The notes under the pieces: model-generated | Databases searched by the model: none | What the model saw: only the letters and a program-made list of their open reading frames with translations | Told to the model about the DNA's origin: nothing | Program-made: the position numbers and the translations under genes | Assembly (NCBI GenBank): GCA_031216915.1 | Contig: CM062297.1 | Span: 183,156,083-183,220,082 of the forward strand | Source: Pictodentalium vernedei | Lineage: Eukaryota > Mollusca > Scaphopoda > Dentaliida > Dentaliidae | Direction of reading: 5' to 3' | Length of the DNA stretch: 64,000 nucleotides | In this document: positions 21,560 to 33,444 of the stretch, piece after piece | Position numbering within the stretch: the stretch's first letter is position 1 | Layout of the letters: the number at the start of each line of letters is the position of its first letter

Positions 21560-21905
21560 CAGAAAAGACATCACACCAAAGTTACATATGAAATCTGCAA
21601 AAAAGATCGGGTGTGAGAGATGCGGCATGTAGTGTGTGCTAATGGAATTGTTGACAATTTATATGCCAAATCTAAGATGGCCGGTGGTGGCCATGTTTTT
21701 CAACTTCGGAAAAATTTGTGAGAGCCCATGTATACATTGCCCCAAATCTACATATGAAATTTGGGACTGATCGGGTGAGAGCTGCGACCTGTAGGGTGTG
21801 CTAAAGGAATTGTTGGACAATTTATATCCAAATCCAAGATGGCCACTGGCGACCATGTTTTTCAAGGAAATTCGAAAAAATTTGACTGCTCCCAACTAGA
21901 CATTG
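21560..21905 (-). repeat. Two tandem ~170-bp units
   Basis: Each carries 'ACATATGAAATYTG', GATCGGGTGAGAG, 'GTGTGCTAAAGGAATTGTTG', 'CAAGATGGCC' and CCATGTTTTTCAA. A partial third unit is at about 23195-23330. Confidence 0.65.
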
Positions 21906-22447
21906 CCGGGCTTCAGTGACCTTGTTTTGGGGTCTGTGAAACCGACCCATTCCCCAAACCCCAATTTTCCCCAATTGGCTAGTGCAGATGTCTATTGCTG
22001 TGCTCTTGAATAAAAATGTGAGTGAATATTCACATACTTTGATGATTGTTGAGTAATGTTACGTAAAAAAAAACCTACGAACGTTCTGATTAATAATTTC
22101 TTGGTACCTATTTCCAACTGCTACTACGTCTTGGAATACATTGTGACATGACAGAACTCTATCCATGTGGAAAGAATGACGCAAGACGACCCACGTTCAT
22201 TTACAATCGAATGACTCTCTCGATTGTAAACAAGGTCTAATGTTGATTAAAAAATAGATCACGAATGGTTGGAGCTGCCAAGTATTAATTATATTATCGC
22301 AAAAATATGACCGGCACCAATTGGCAACAGCTTACATTACAGAGTGTCTCCAGGCATGAATTTGTCTCATTTTAAGAGGAAAAAATACACATTTTCCTCA
22401 TGAATTCTACCAGTATTTTTGCAGTCAGAATGCGACCAAAGGCCACC
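21906..22447. other. No gene; small hairpin at 22190-22220
   Basis: TTTACAATCGA / TCGATTGTAAA is the only structure seen. Confidence 0.4.
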
Positions 22448-23095
22448 TTAACCCTTTACCCAATGCAGACAATATCGGAATTTATTATTTTAAATATCAT
22501 TTTTTAAAATTTTTTTTTTTTTTTTTTTGGGGGGGAGCACGGTGGCTCAGTAGGTAGAGGTGCAGGCTGCAAGCCGAGAGGTCCTCGGTTCGAATCCCAC
22601 CTGCGGCTACCGCGTTGTGTCCTTGGGCAAGAGACTTCATCCCCATTGCCCGTGTGGGAGCACGATGACGCCGTTTACTAATGCGTACTGCATGTCGATG
22701 GTACGCATGTCTTCAACCAATCTAACCCTGCCTGTGCTGCAGTGCAGAGTTACGATGTTGGGGAGCTGGCAGCTGCTCGTCGTTGCTCGGTGGTTCTCTC
22801 CGGGTACTCCGGCTTCCTCCACCCGTAAAACTGTCATGGTCATGATTAGCCATTGTGCATAAATATGTGACCTTAAACCTCAATAAATAAATAAATACAT
22901 ATTTAAAATTTTTCAAAAAATTTCAACAAAGCCATATCATGTGATCCCTCTTTCGAACGAGCTCGACGAGCTCGTTCCAACGAGGGGTCACATGGTATGG
23001 TTTTGTTGACATTTTTTGAAAAATAATATTTTTTCAACTGCTGAATTTGCATATTATGCGGGGGGATACGGCCGATTCGTTGGGTAAAGGGTTAA
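22448..23095. mobile_element. A-family MITE, subtype A1, interrupted by a SINE
   Basis: TTAACCCTTTACCCAATGCA ... CGTTGGGTAAAGGGTTAA, palindrome AGCCATATCATGTGATCCCT around GAGCTC-GAC-GAGCTC. The SINE sits in the left arm. Confidence 0.88.
22529..22900 (+). mobile_element. tRNA-headed SINE, tail type 1, full length
   Basis: Head GGAGCACGGTGGCTCAGTAG with A-box; B-box GGTTCGAATCC; body TGTCCTTGGGCAAGAGACTT; tail CATGATTAGCCATTGTGCAT and (AATA)n. TTTAAAATTTTT-like duplication on both sides within the A element. Confidence 0.92.
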
Positions 23096-23335
23096 AGCAT
23101 CTAAAATTCAAAATTTTCCTAGGGCAGAACCACCCCAGACTCTCTTTTGGCGTCTGCTATGATGATAATAATTTCCCCAATATCTAGAACGGACCCAATA
23201 AATTTAACCTAGCAGAAGCCCTGCATTGCCCGAAAGCCATGTATGAACTTTGGAACCGATCAGGAGAGAGCTCCAGCCTGTAGTGTGTGCTGAAGGAATT
23301 GTGGATGGACATAGGAATGTACGGACGGACGACTG

Positions 23336-24114
23336 ATTGCAACACATCCCAATAGCTCATACATGACATTGTCAAGTTGAGCTAGAAAGCAGTGCTGGAA
23401 ATTAACAAAATTGACGTATGCAGTTTTAAGCTCCCGTGAAATCAGAGACGGGAGTAAATTGCATCCATAAAATGTTAATATATGAATTTTCAAGGGAATA
23501 CTGTCATCAAACACCAGACACATTCTGCTAACGGTTTAGAAGGGGGCTGTGTCGTGAATGGAGCTCTGCACTTGACCAACGGTTGTAATTTTTGAGTGTG
23601 TGATTCTTGAAGTAATCACTTTATTAAATCAACTTGACGTAATAAAGTTGTCACTCTGGATGCTCACTGATCCACTTGAGAATTTGAAACATGCTGCTAA
23701 AAACGACGGCAAAAAAATACCGTTATTTTTTAATGTCAAAAGCCGTCAGAAGTCTCCATTTATAACTGATTTAATTTTTTGGGGGTGGTGGGAAAGGGGG
23801 AAGGCACCTCCATCATCGATCGTGACTTGTGCCCCACCCCATCAGTGCTTGTGCCTGCCTTTGGCATCTGCATCAGTATCCCAACACTTTTGAAAGGAGG
23901 CACATCACAAAATTAACCCTGGGGTCAGAATTTCCATTCCTGGCACTGATAAGTTTTTTCTATTCATAAGTCATGCACTAAATTAGAGGAGGCACGCATA
24001 AACATTGGCCTGACAGAAGCAGGGTTATTTCTAATTAATGTTTTGTAAAACAATAAATTTGTTTTAAAATAACATCGCAAGTAATTTCAGTGGCCCCAGT
24101 CAAGAAACAACAAA
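23336..24114. other. No gene recognised
   Basis: Spacer. Confidence 0.45.
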
Positions 24115-24240
24115 GGGGATGTTTTAACCAGCTATTGGGGATGTTTCGACTAATGTGGGGGGATATTTTGACCAACTATTTGGGGATGTTTTGACCAAAA
24201 CATTAGGGGACATTTTGGGTTGGGGATGCTTTGACTAGGA
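24115..24240. repeat. Short minisatellite, ~22-bp units
   Basis: About six units of the form GGGGATGTTTTGACCAACTA, diverged by a few bases each. Confidence 0.7.
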
Positions 24241-24444
24241 TTCCTCAACAGAGGATCTCTTGAAAAATGTGAAGGGACACATTGTCACACAATTTCACAA
24301 AATGAATATCTCTTGACTGAGTTGAGTAGGAGTCCCCATCTCATTTAATATAATTTTGCTAAAAAAATTAGTAACAAACATACCAATATCAATAATTAAA
24401 AAATAAAACCGTTCCAGATGAGAAATTTCAACATGGAATTAAAC

Positions 24445-24687
24445 CTAGCATATTTTGGCACAAAATGTCCCGGTTTCGATTTCAGGACGAACTGCATATG
24501 GGACACAACGACCTGTAAAACTGGGAAAAAGAACTAACTTGTGGCCGTAGTCTTTGAAAAACCACCAGGCTGCTTCAAGACTTTCACGTGTTGGCGGTGC
24601 TGCCACACAACGTTCTTTCAAGAGTAACAAGAAAATTCTGATGCAAGGCACCATTGCACAAAATACTGAATTATTGTGGTTTTTCAT
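24445..24687 (-). other. Possible coding scrap, 80 residues, unrecognised
   Basis: Open frame with protein-like composition (RESLEAAWWFFKDYGHKLVL, then FTGRCVPYAVRPEIETGTFC). No domain recognised and no flanking exon identified. Confidence 0.2.
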
Positions 24688-24954
24688 TTACTGACACTCT
24701 GTTATGCGATGCTTGCATTTGCTCATTTCTTGGAGTTTGGGGAGGGGGGGGGGGAGGTGCAAACATTTTGTAGCATCTCTGGTCCACTCCACCCCACCCC
24801 CATTGCACTCGCGCATGATTTCTCTACCGTAGTTGGTAGGAAATGTGGCTTAAAACGACAATTCCCTTTGGGCAAGTCTTGTTATATTCACATTTTACAA
24901 ACAGTGGTATTGGCGTCAATGGGGTGGGGGAGAGGGGTGAGATACAAGTTTATT

Positions 24955-27083
24955 AGCTCATCTGACTGAAAGTTAGGGGGAGCTTAAGTGATCACTTTCT
25001 GTCCATCCGTCATCCGTCCATCCATCCATCCAGCGCAGACTTTACATTATCGACTTCTCATAAACCCTGGACCAAATTGAACTAAATTTGATATGCATGT
25101 TCCTTATCATATGTCAATTCAAGTTTGTTCAAATAAAGTGGCCACGTCCACAGGGGGCACCACAAGGGGCATTACTCTGATAGCACCCATAAATTGTTTT
25201 CCAAAATTAAAAAATCTACTTCTCCAGAACCATCAATTAGAATCTTCTGATATTTGGTATATAACATCTCCAGGTGGGGTAAGATTCAAGTTTGTTCAAA
25301 TCCAGTCCCTGGGTTAATATTTGGGCTCCCTGTAGGAGCCCGAATTTTAACTTAGTGAAATATGAGGAAATTTCTTAAAATAAATATCATCGTCTTCAAA
25401 TCCACCAGTCAGAATGCTTTCATATTTGGTATACAACATCTCAAGGTGGGTCAGATTCAAGTTTGTTCAAATCAGGTCCCTGAGTTAGTATTTGGGCTCT
25501 CTTTTGGAGATTCAAGTTTGTTCAAATCGAGCCCCAGGGTTTATGTTTGGGCACCCTATGGGAGCCTGAATTTTAACTTAGTGTAATAGGTGGGAATTTC
25601 TTTAACACATTTTACAAACAGTGGTATGTGGAATGTGAAGAAGATCTTTAAAAATCTTCTTCTTCACATTCACCAGTCAGAATCCTTTCATGTTTGGTAT
25701 ACAACATTTCGTAGTGGGGCAGTTTCAGGTTTGTTCAAATCGGTTACCTGGGTAAATATTTGGACTCCCTGTGGGAGAATATCAGCTTTGTGCAATATGA
25801 AGAATTTAAAAAAAAAACTTCTTTAAAAATCTTCTTCAGATCCACCAGTCAGAAGCCTTTTATATTTGATTTACAACATTTCCAGAGGGGGAATTCAAAT
25901 TTGTTCAAGTCGAGTCCCTGGGTTTATATTTGGGCTCCCTGTGGGAGCCCGAATTTATCCACCAGTCAGAATCCTTTCATATTTGGTATACAACATCTCG
26001 AGGTGTGTCAGTTTCAGATTTGTTCAAATCGGTTACCTGCAAATATTTGGGCTCCCTATAGGAGCCTGAATATGAACTTAGTGCAATATGAGGATTTTTT
26101 TTTTAAATCTTCTTCTTTCGACCCTGCAGTCAGAATACTTTCATATATGGTATACAACATCTCTAGGCAGGTTAAATTCAAGTTTGTTTAATCCTGGTCC
26201 CTGGGTTGATATTTGGGCTCTCTATTGGAGCCTAATTTTAACTCAATGCAATATGAAGGAATTTCTTTAAAAATCTTCTTCTCCAGAACCATCAATTAGA
26301 ATCTTCTGATATTTGGTATACAACATCTCTGGAGGGGTCAGATTCAAATTTGTTCAAATCGGAACCCTGGGTTGATATTTGGGCTCCCTATGAGAACCCA
26401 AATTTTAACTTAGTGCAATATCAGGAAAATCTTCTGATATTTGGTATATTACATCTCTAAGGGGGTAAGATTCAAGTTTGTTCAAATCCAGTCCCTGGGT
26501 TAATATTTGGGCTCCCTGTAGGAGCCTGAATTTTAACTTAGTGAAATATGAGGAAATTTCTTTAAAAATCTTCTGCAGATCCACCAGTTAGAATCCTTTC
26601 ATATTTGGTATACAACATCTTTTGGGAGTCAAATTCAAAGTTGTTCAAATCGAGGCCCTGGGTTATTAATTTGGGCTACCTATGGAAGCCTGAATTTTAA
26701 CTTAGTCCAATATGTGGGAATTTTTTTTAAAATCTTCTTCAGATCCACCAGTCAGAATCCTTTCATATTTGGTGTACAACATCTTCAGGTTGGTCAGATT
26801 CAAGTTTGTTCAAATCAGGGTCTGGTTTCATATTTTGGCTCTCTATTGGAGCCCAAAGTTTAATTTAGTACAATGTGAGGACATTTCTTTAAAAACCTTC
26901 CTCTTCAAATCCACCAGTTAGAATTCTTTCATATTTGTTTTGTAACATCTCAAGGGGGATCATATTTAAGTTTATTCAATTTGAGTCCCTGGCTTAACAT
27001 TTGGGCCCCTTAACTGAATGTGACCCCAAATACTTCTTTGAAACACATTGTCAGGTGAGCAATTAAGGCCCCTTGGGGCCTTT
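24955..27083 (+). repeat. F element: large array of ~11 units
   Basis: Starts AGCTCATCTGACTGAAAG; ends TTGTCAGGTGAGCAATTAAG, GGCCCCTTGGGGCC. The motif 'TTTGGTATACAACATC' or a close variant recurs about 11 times at spacings of roughly 115-270 bp, each followed by 'CAAGTTTGTTCAAATC' and 'TATTTGGGCTCCCT'. Units differ by deletions, so the array is old. Confidence 0.82.
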
Positions 27084-27099
27084 TGTAATCCCCCCCCCC

Positions 27100-27720
27100 C
27101 CCCCATGAAGTCAGGAGGGGGATATTGAAATGGTGTTCGTTCGTCAGTCTGTCCGTCCGTCACAAACTTTGTCCGCTTAACCCTTCCTACAGTTTTCAGT
27201 GGATTTTTAAGAAACTTGGTCTGAAATGTCATTATCAAGTGTAGATGTGCATGTGGTCAGGAATTTTTGATGCATTGAATTTTGCATGGTTATGGCCCTT
27301 GGAAATAGCACAATTTCCATCACAAAGGCTTGGCCGCTTAACTCCTGCATTTTTTTGTTGGATTTTTATGAAACTTGGTCTGAAGTATCAGTATCAAGTG
27401 TAGATGTGCATGTGATCAGGAATTTTCAATGTGATGATTTTTGTTTGAAAGAATTTTTGATGCAATGAATTTCGCATGGTTTCGGCCCTTGGAAATAGTA
27501 AAATTTCCGTCACAAATGCTTGTCTGCTTAATTCCTGCATTTTTCATTAGATTTTTACAACAATTGGTGTGCAGTATGAGTATGATGTGTACATGTGCAT
27601 ATGGAAAGGAAGTTTTGATTCGAATAATGTTTCCAGAGTTATTGCCCTTGTCAACTTTGAATTTACCAAAACTGCAGGCCTTTGGAAGATATCTTCAGTT
27701 GCGATTAAAGAAATAAAATG
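27100..27720 (+). repeat. GGGGGATATTGAAATGG repeat with three ~165-bp units
   Basis: After GTCCGTCCGTC, three units share 'AAGTGTAGATGTGCATGTGG', 'GCATGGTTATGGCCCTTGG' and 'GAAATAGCACAATTTCC'. A short F-type scrap follows at 27800-28000. Confidence 0.65.
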
Positions 27721-28189
27721 ATATTTGGTGAGTTACATTATTGGGTATGAATACATGTCCAGGTTGATAATGAGATTATTCCTATTATAACATTAAAGTC
27801 CTGTTAAAATTAAGCTCCTTGGTTCATATTTGAGTTCAATACAGGAGCCTGAATTTTAACTTAGGAAATATGGGGAATAATCTTTAACAATCTTCTTCAG
27901 ATCCAACAGTCAAAATTAAGGCGTTGAGATTCAGGTTTGTTCAAATTGAGTGCCTGGCTTAATATTTGGGCTCCCTACGGAAACCCGAAAAGAAAAAGTT
28001 GGTTTGCAAATAATATCATGTCACACTGGAAATGCAATTGTAGTTAATTAATCAAATCATAGCACATTGCTAATTGGTCTATGATGAGGAATTTATTCAC
28101 TCCTGCAGCCATACATAGATAAGTGTCAGATTTAGTTCGTTTTATAACACACTGCATTTTTAGTAAGAATTATTTATTAATTATATCCA

Positions 28190-28420
28190 TTCAGATTTCA
28201 TGAATGTCTGAATAAAATTTTACAGAAATTTTACTGAAATGTGTTGGACAAAATTTCACTAAAATTTAAAAAAAAGATTTCAGTGAAATTTTGAAAACAT
28301 TTCATGAAATTTCTGTGAAATTTAACTGAATTTCATCAAAATTGTGAAATACCGTCAAAATTTCACCTTTTCACCAAAATTCACTGAAATTTTATTGAAA
28401 TTTTGGTCACATTTTCTCTT
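28190..28420. repeat. AAATTTCA-rich simple region
   Basis: TGAAATTT and AAATTTCA alternate many times, giving overlapping inverted repeats. Confidence 0.6.
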
Positions 28421-28956
28421 GGGTTTGGCCTTGTTACTAGTTATGGGAGAGTGCTCCCATGAGTTGTAACAGGGCAAACCACAGAATATGAAGCCTTTAA
28501 ATTGTGATACATGTACTTCTGAACCAAGTCCAAATATGGGTTTCCAGCACTCTCTCAGTTAATGATAATGAACTATCTATGTGCTATATTCATTGGGGGC
28601 ATAAATTCTAAATGGACTTTTCATGGAGATGCATATGAATTTTACTACTTGTAAATGGAAAACCAAGGATGTTAGTAACATCTTCAAAGCATCTGATGTG
28701 GAGCTGAAAAATTAGTTTACAAGATTTATTTTGTTTTGAACTGTAATCTTTTTTTTCACAGAATAAGCAGATCTGGCTTGGATTAACTTGAATATTTTAT
28801 TGAGCATGCCAAGAGATAAAGATTAAGGATAAACTGTTATTCTCAGCTTATGCCCACCTCTCTAAACTCATTTCACCCTTGTAATCTCAAGGATTGTTTG
28901 AGCAATATAAAATATTAAAACTTTTTCTCCAATTTATTGTCCCATCCATTTAGTGG
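28421..28956. other. No gene; degenerate C core at 28430-28490
   Basis: CTTGTTACTAGTTATGGGAG and GAGTTGTAACAGGGCAAACC recall a C-family hairpin; otherwise spacer. Confidence 0.4.
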
Positions 28957-29051
28957 GAGGTGGATATAGGAATGGGTTCCATCCAGCTTCTGTCTGTTCA
29001 TTCTTCTATCTGTCCTTCCAGCCATTCTTTCTCATTTCTTGTCATCAAATT

Positions 29052-29300
29052 TTAACTCTTAACTCGCTGAGTATTTTCAAGATATTTTTCCTCAAATCTA
29101 GTCATGGATGCTGTTGAGCAGTCATGATGAGATTTGCAGAAAATTTTTTTGATATTCAACTCAATGAATCATTGGTGAAAACATCCATTCAGTTCACATG
29201 GGGGAAAATTTGATTAAATGTGCCAAATTTATACTCATTTCAATGGCAAAAGAAATACTGTCCTAACCGGAATAACTGCCAGCAGGTTGAAAGGAGTTAA
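29052..29300 (-). mobile_element. D-family TTAA MITE
   Basis: TTAACTCTTAACTCGCTGAG ... GCAGGTTGAAAGGAGTTAA; hairpin arms 'AGTCATGGATGC' / 'GCAGTCATGA' imperfect. Its right TTAA is also the left TTAA of the next A element. It sits inside a 'GGTGGATATAGGAATGGG' repeat (from 28957). Confidence 0.7.
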
Positions 29301-29505
29301 CCCTTTACTCAACGAATCACCACATCCTCCTGCGTAATTTGTAAATTGAGCAGTTGAAAAAAATTAATTTTTCAACAAAACTTTTATCATGTGACCCCCC
29401 ATTGGAATGAGCTCATTGAGGGGGTTTTGTTGAAATTTTTTTGAAAAATTAAAAGAAATAGCAATAAATTTTGATATTCTAGATCTACATTGGGTAAAGG
29501 GTTAA
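29297..29505. mobile_element. A-family MITE, shortened palindrome
   Basis: TTAACCCTTTACTCAACG ... TTGGGTAAAGGGTTAA. The palindrome lost most of the right arm (GAGCTCATTGAGGGGG). Confidence 0.75.
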
Positions 29506-29855
29506 AGAAAACAATTCAAAAAGGTTTTCATAAAATTTAATAATATAATATCATAAATGGGGTTGCAAACCAACTCTATCTATGTGTTTCTTTCAAGAGT
29601 TATTGCCCTTATAACACTTGGAATTTATTGTCATTGCATTACAATTTCTTGTCATCACATTTCAAAGAAAACCATTTTAAGATTTTTTCTTCCATATTTA
29701 ATGTATAGAGTTTTGGTGATAATGTCATGAATGAGACTCTGAACCAGCCGTGTACAATATTTTTTCTCCAAGAGTTATTGCCCTTGTTGTTCTTATGATT
29801 TCTTGTAATCTCATTACCATTTCTTATTTTTCACCACATTTCAAAGAACACTCTT
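29506..29855. other. No gene; dispersed-repeat interior
   Basis: 'AGAGTTATTGCCCTT' recurs twice (about 29595 and 29770), in keeping with the repeat started at 28957. Confidence 0.45.
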
Positions 29856-30053
29856 TTACCCTTTACCCAATGTAATGGCCATATATGGCCAGCACCATTC
29901 AAAAAATTGACATTCAGTTTTTATTATCTTTTCATGTGACCTCATTTTAATAAGGGGCCATAAGCTCTGTTTTTGAGACATAAAATGAAAATATTTAATC
30001 ATTCAAGATATGGTTTTGCTGATGTCCTCTGTATGGGTTGGGTAAAGGGTTAA
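29856..30053. mobile_element. A-family MITE, decayed palindrome
   Basis: TTACCCTTTACCCAATG start, TTGGGTAAAGGGTTAA end; GGCCATATATGGCC replaces the usual left palindrome; core largely deleted. Confidence 0.65.
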
Positions 30054-30307
30054 GCTTTTTTTCTCCAAATTTAATATATAGCTTTTTGATTACAATATCA
30101 CAAAGGGGATTTCTAACAAGATTTTTCAATTATTGCCCTTGCTGGACTTAGGTGGTGGGGAACTGGGCATCCGATGACATTGAACTTGTCTTGTTAAGGG
30201 TTCTGCTTTGTGACACCCTGTTAGTAAGTGCTCAGAGAGTCATGTATTAGCCTTTCCTTATGTTCCTTATGTAAAAGGCATATCCACTCAGTACTATTCA
30301 CAAATAT

Positions 30308-30440
30308 CTCTGGGAGTATGGTAGCTCTGTGGTTAGAGTATTGAACTTCAAATCGAATGATCATGAGTTCGGCAGGTTCGAGGTCATGTCTAGATGAGAA
30401 CGTCCCCATTTAGTCGCGATCGTTCAACCCTGATGGCTGC
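30308..30440 (+). mobile_element. tRNA-like SINE head, other type
   Basis: GGGAGTATGGTAGCTCTGTGG...GGCAGGTTCGAGG head, followed by 'GAACGTCCCCATTTAGTCGC', unlike the other SINEs. The rest is not recognised. Confidence 0.45.
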
Positions 30441-30575
30441 AGAGACTTGAAACCTGAAAACTTTTAGCATAGTCTACAGGTCGTATTTATGAAGGGATTT
30501 CATTGTAACTTGGTAGATTGAGTCTGTATAATGGCAGTTTTTTCTTCTACTCTTGAGAAAACAACAAGCTAAGGC

Positions 30576-31123
30576 CACACAAAGTAGATCTTCTGTTTCT
30601 CAGGCCATTATTTGTGAAATTGCATGCAGGCGAGCGGTTTTTAGCTCAACTTGACAAAGTCAAGCTGAGCCATTGCCATCACTTCTCTCGGTATGCTTGT
30701 TTGGGGTGACCTCTAGATGGGACCTATCGACTTTCTACAATTTCTGTCAAAAAATGTTGCCGCGGCCAACGTTCTTAGAACTTAGTTTATTTTATTTTTT
30801 ATTTCAGTAATTACTTTTTTGCCATCAAAAGTTCATGTACTTGGTTCAAGTTTTAGGCCTCGTAATCTACAAAATAGCATGGGTGGTGGTGTATTTCATC
30901 CCTTGAGTGCAAGAAGACTTTGCAATGCTAAAGCATTGCAAAGCCTTCTTGCACTCAAGGGACAAATTCATCAATTTTTTTAACTTGGGTAAAATATCAG
31001 ACATAAACCATTTAATTTTTATTTTTTTTAAGTTTAAATTGGTTATAAAAAGAGAGCATGCGGCAGCCAAAAGGACCATGTGGGAGGGCCTGAGAAACAG
31101 ATTTTTCATTTTTTTAGGCCGTA
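30576..31123 (+). mobile_element. I-family element with an F-start insertion
   Basis: CTGTTTCTCAGGC / GCCTGAGAAACAG and a perfect hairpin (TTGAGTGCAAGAAG..., GCAATGC-TAAA-GCATTGC) as in the other copies. At about 30641-30782 an 'AGCTCAACTTGACAAAGTC' sequence interrupts it. Confidence 0.7.
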
Positions 31124-31139
31124 TACATCCAGTTTTAAG

Positions 31140-31330
31140 CCACAAAAGTGGCTTCTAGAACTTTTTAACAGCGCAATGATAGTGGCTTCTAGCACTCAAC
31201 CAGTTAATCCTGATTGCCCTCATAGGGGCTTGATGGCGCTATGTATTAAGGCCTACTACACACTGATGGTACACTTGCTGCTAACTCTTGCTTGTGTAGA
31301 GTTAGTATGTTAGGGAGTCTGACAGGGTGG
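31140..31330 (+). mobile_element. C-family right end abutting a SINE body
   Basis: GTGGCTTCTAGCACTCAACC-AGTTAA, followed at the TTAA by 'TCCTGATTGCCCTCATAGGG...GCTAACTCTTGCTTGTGTAG', the middle of a SINE. This fits a C element inserted in the SINE with the left parts lost. Confidence 0.6.
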
Positions 31331-31762
31331 GGGGGGGGGTATTATTTGTCCCAAGTTGGGACAGGCCTCATCTAGTTAAAGTTCTGCTGGGCCGTTTGAA
31401 ACCAAACTTAACATGTGTGTTGAGTACGATGAGAGGAAGAAACCTATTTATGTATCTTGTCTAAGGTCAAAATCACAGTGACCTTCAACAGATTTTCCTG
31501 GCTTTCACTCTTGTTGCTGTATCAAGACATTTTTCGGTGGGATTAGCCACCCTTTGTGACAAGCTCTAGTTTTATAGACAGTAGATCCATGCCATAATAT
31601 TAATGTATGTTAATTATAATTTTTTTATATTTATTTATTTTTTGTAAAAATTATTTTCTTGCAACTCACTTTCCAACAAATTGTAGAAAGATAATTTTTA
31701 TGAAGAGCTCCATATATTTAGTTGAGTACACATCACATAAACTCAACATCTGTGTTGGCTGC
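31331..31762. other. No gene recognised
   Basis: Spacer with G9 tract near 31331. Confidence 0.4.
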
Positions 31763-32011
31763 TTAACCCTTTACCCAATGCACACGATATCAAAATTTAT
31801 TATTTTAAATATAATTTTTTAAAATTTTTCAAACAATTTCAACAAAACCTTATCATGTGACCCCTCATTGGAACAAGCTCAATGAGCTTGTTCCAATGAG
31901 GGGTCACATGATATGGTTTTGTTGAAATATTGTGAAAAATTTAATTTTTTCAACTGCTCAATTTGCATATTACGTGGACGGATGTGTGCGATTTGTTCGG
32001 TAAAGGGTTAA
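31763..32011. mobile_element. A-family MITE, subtype A1
   Basis: TTAACCCTTTACCCAATGCA ... GGTAAAGGGTTAA. Palindrome ATCATGTGACCCCTCATTGG with centre AAGCTC-AAT-GAGCTT. Confidence 0.88.
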
Positions 32012-32362
32012 GGAATAATACATCCTTCGATTTTTGAGAGAAGGAAAATATTGATTTTCATCAATGTTGGATATTGAGAATTTCTCTAAAGTTACTTCCC
32101 AAGTGTTCTTTTTCCCTCATTAAATACCAGTAAATTACCTTGTGAGTAGAATGGAGTTGTATTTCACAAATATGTTTGCCAAAGGATTTCTGGGAAATTA
32201 GTCGTCATTTTCAACATGGTCAGTCGTGAGAATGGAAAATCCTGTGAAAGAATTATTGCCCTTCATAATTCATTGGTTGTGATATTTCAAATTAATCAGC
32301 TCATCTAAATGCCAATAATTATGACCATTCAAAAGATGTAGAGAGTACCATAAACCCATAAG
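32012..32362. other. No gene recognised
   Basis: Spacer. Confidence 0.4.
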
Positions 32363-32613
32363 TTAACCCATTATCTAACATGAAAAGCAGACGACGCTTG
32401 CAAACAAAATTCTTGAATAACTAATTTTTTTCATTTTTTGTCTCAAAACATAGGTTATGATCCCTCATTGGAACGAGCTCGATGAGCTTGTTCCAAAGAG
32501 GGGTCATAACCTATATTTTTGAGACAAAAAATGAAAAAAATAATGAAAATTAATTGGCCACTTTTGTGAATAACCCTGACCGGTTTTGGCCATTACGTTG
32601 GGTAAAGGGTTAA
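32363..32613. mobile_element. A-family MITE, subtype A2, reverse
   Basis: TTAACCCATTATCTAACATG ... TTACGTTGGGTAAAGGGTTAA, palindrome ATAGGTTATGATCCCTC with centre GAGCTC-GAT-GAGCTT. Ends are swapped relative to 19036. Confidence 0.86.
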
Positions 32614-33444
32614 CTCTATTGAGAGCCTAGTCTGTCAGAACACAGGGATGTTTTCTTTTATAAGTGTCAAACAAGTTCTGATGCGTTAAATTTTTTTTCT
32701 TTTTATCAGTTTTAATGTCCAAATAAACTTGAACCATAGGAAAATATTGGCAAACTGGGTAAGGACACAGGCCTGAAATTATTCGGTTGGTGAGGATGGA
32801 ACTGCCATTCCGCTTTGCCCATAACAATATCTGTTGGAAATTTTGTTGTCCGTCAGAAAAATTGTTAGTCACTCAAATGCCAACATTTCTTCCAAAAATG
32901 AAAAGTTTTAGTTCTTCCAAATTGTACAAGAATCTTTTTTGCATGTTTTATCTTCTAGTTGTGTAACTTGTGTTAGGCAGAAAGTAAAAGTATTATTACA
33001 TAATACTTTTTACTTTATACATACTAATCGTTAATATTATTAATTTACTCATTGGTCGTAGAAATGTATTGTGAAATTTCACTCATTTCAAATGAGTTAA
33101 AAATAATTGGATCATGAGTTTGATCTCCTTCAAATATTCAACAACCCTGGATGATATTCGAAGGCATTAATTAGTTTATGTACAAGATTACAGGATAAAG
33201 TCCCCTTGAACCGAATCCTCTTTGGACACAAACCCCTCAAACAAATAAAAATCCCCTTAGGACTTAATTCCCTCAATTTTATTTAATCCCCTCAATTGAA
33301 TTTTCTGAGGCTAACATTATCCCCTCAGGTTAGAAAATTGAACCCCTTCATTTAGAAAATTTAATCACCTTAATGTACTTTTTAGAAGCAGACATATCAT
33401 TTGCAGTGTTTCTTCTTTTTCTTTTCATCACATGGTGTGTAATG
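32614..33444. other. No gene; CCCCTYAA-rich patch at 33200-33370
   Basis: ATCCCCTCAA-type words recur irregularly; no coding signal. Confidence 0.45.

Noticed and set aside
22529..22610. Possible tRNA gene
   Set aside because: A- and B-box words are present, but the sequence continues into the SINE body and (AATA)n tail with a target duplication, and no complete cloverleaf is evident.
24955..27083. Tandem ORFs resembling a repeat protein (FIFGIQHLEVG-type words)
   Set aside because: Frames shift between units and contain stops; the peptides are translations of the non-coding F array.
33200..33370. CCCCTCAA-rich patch as telomere-like repeat
   Set aside because: Spacing is irregular and the word varies; not a telomeric array.
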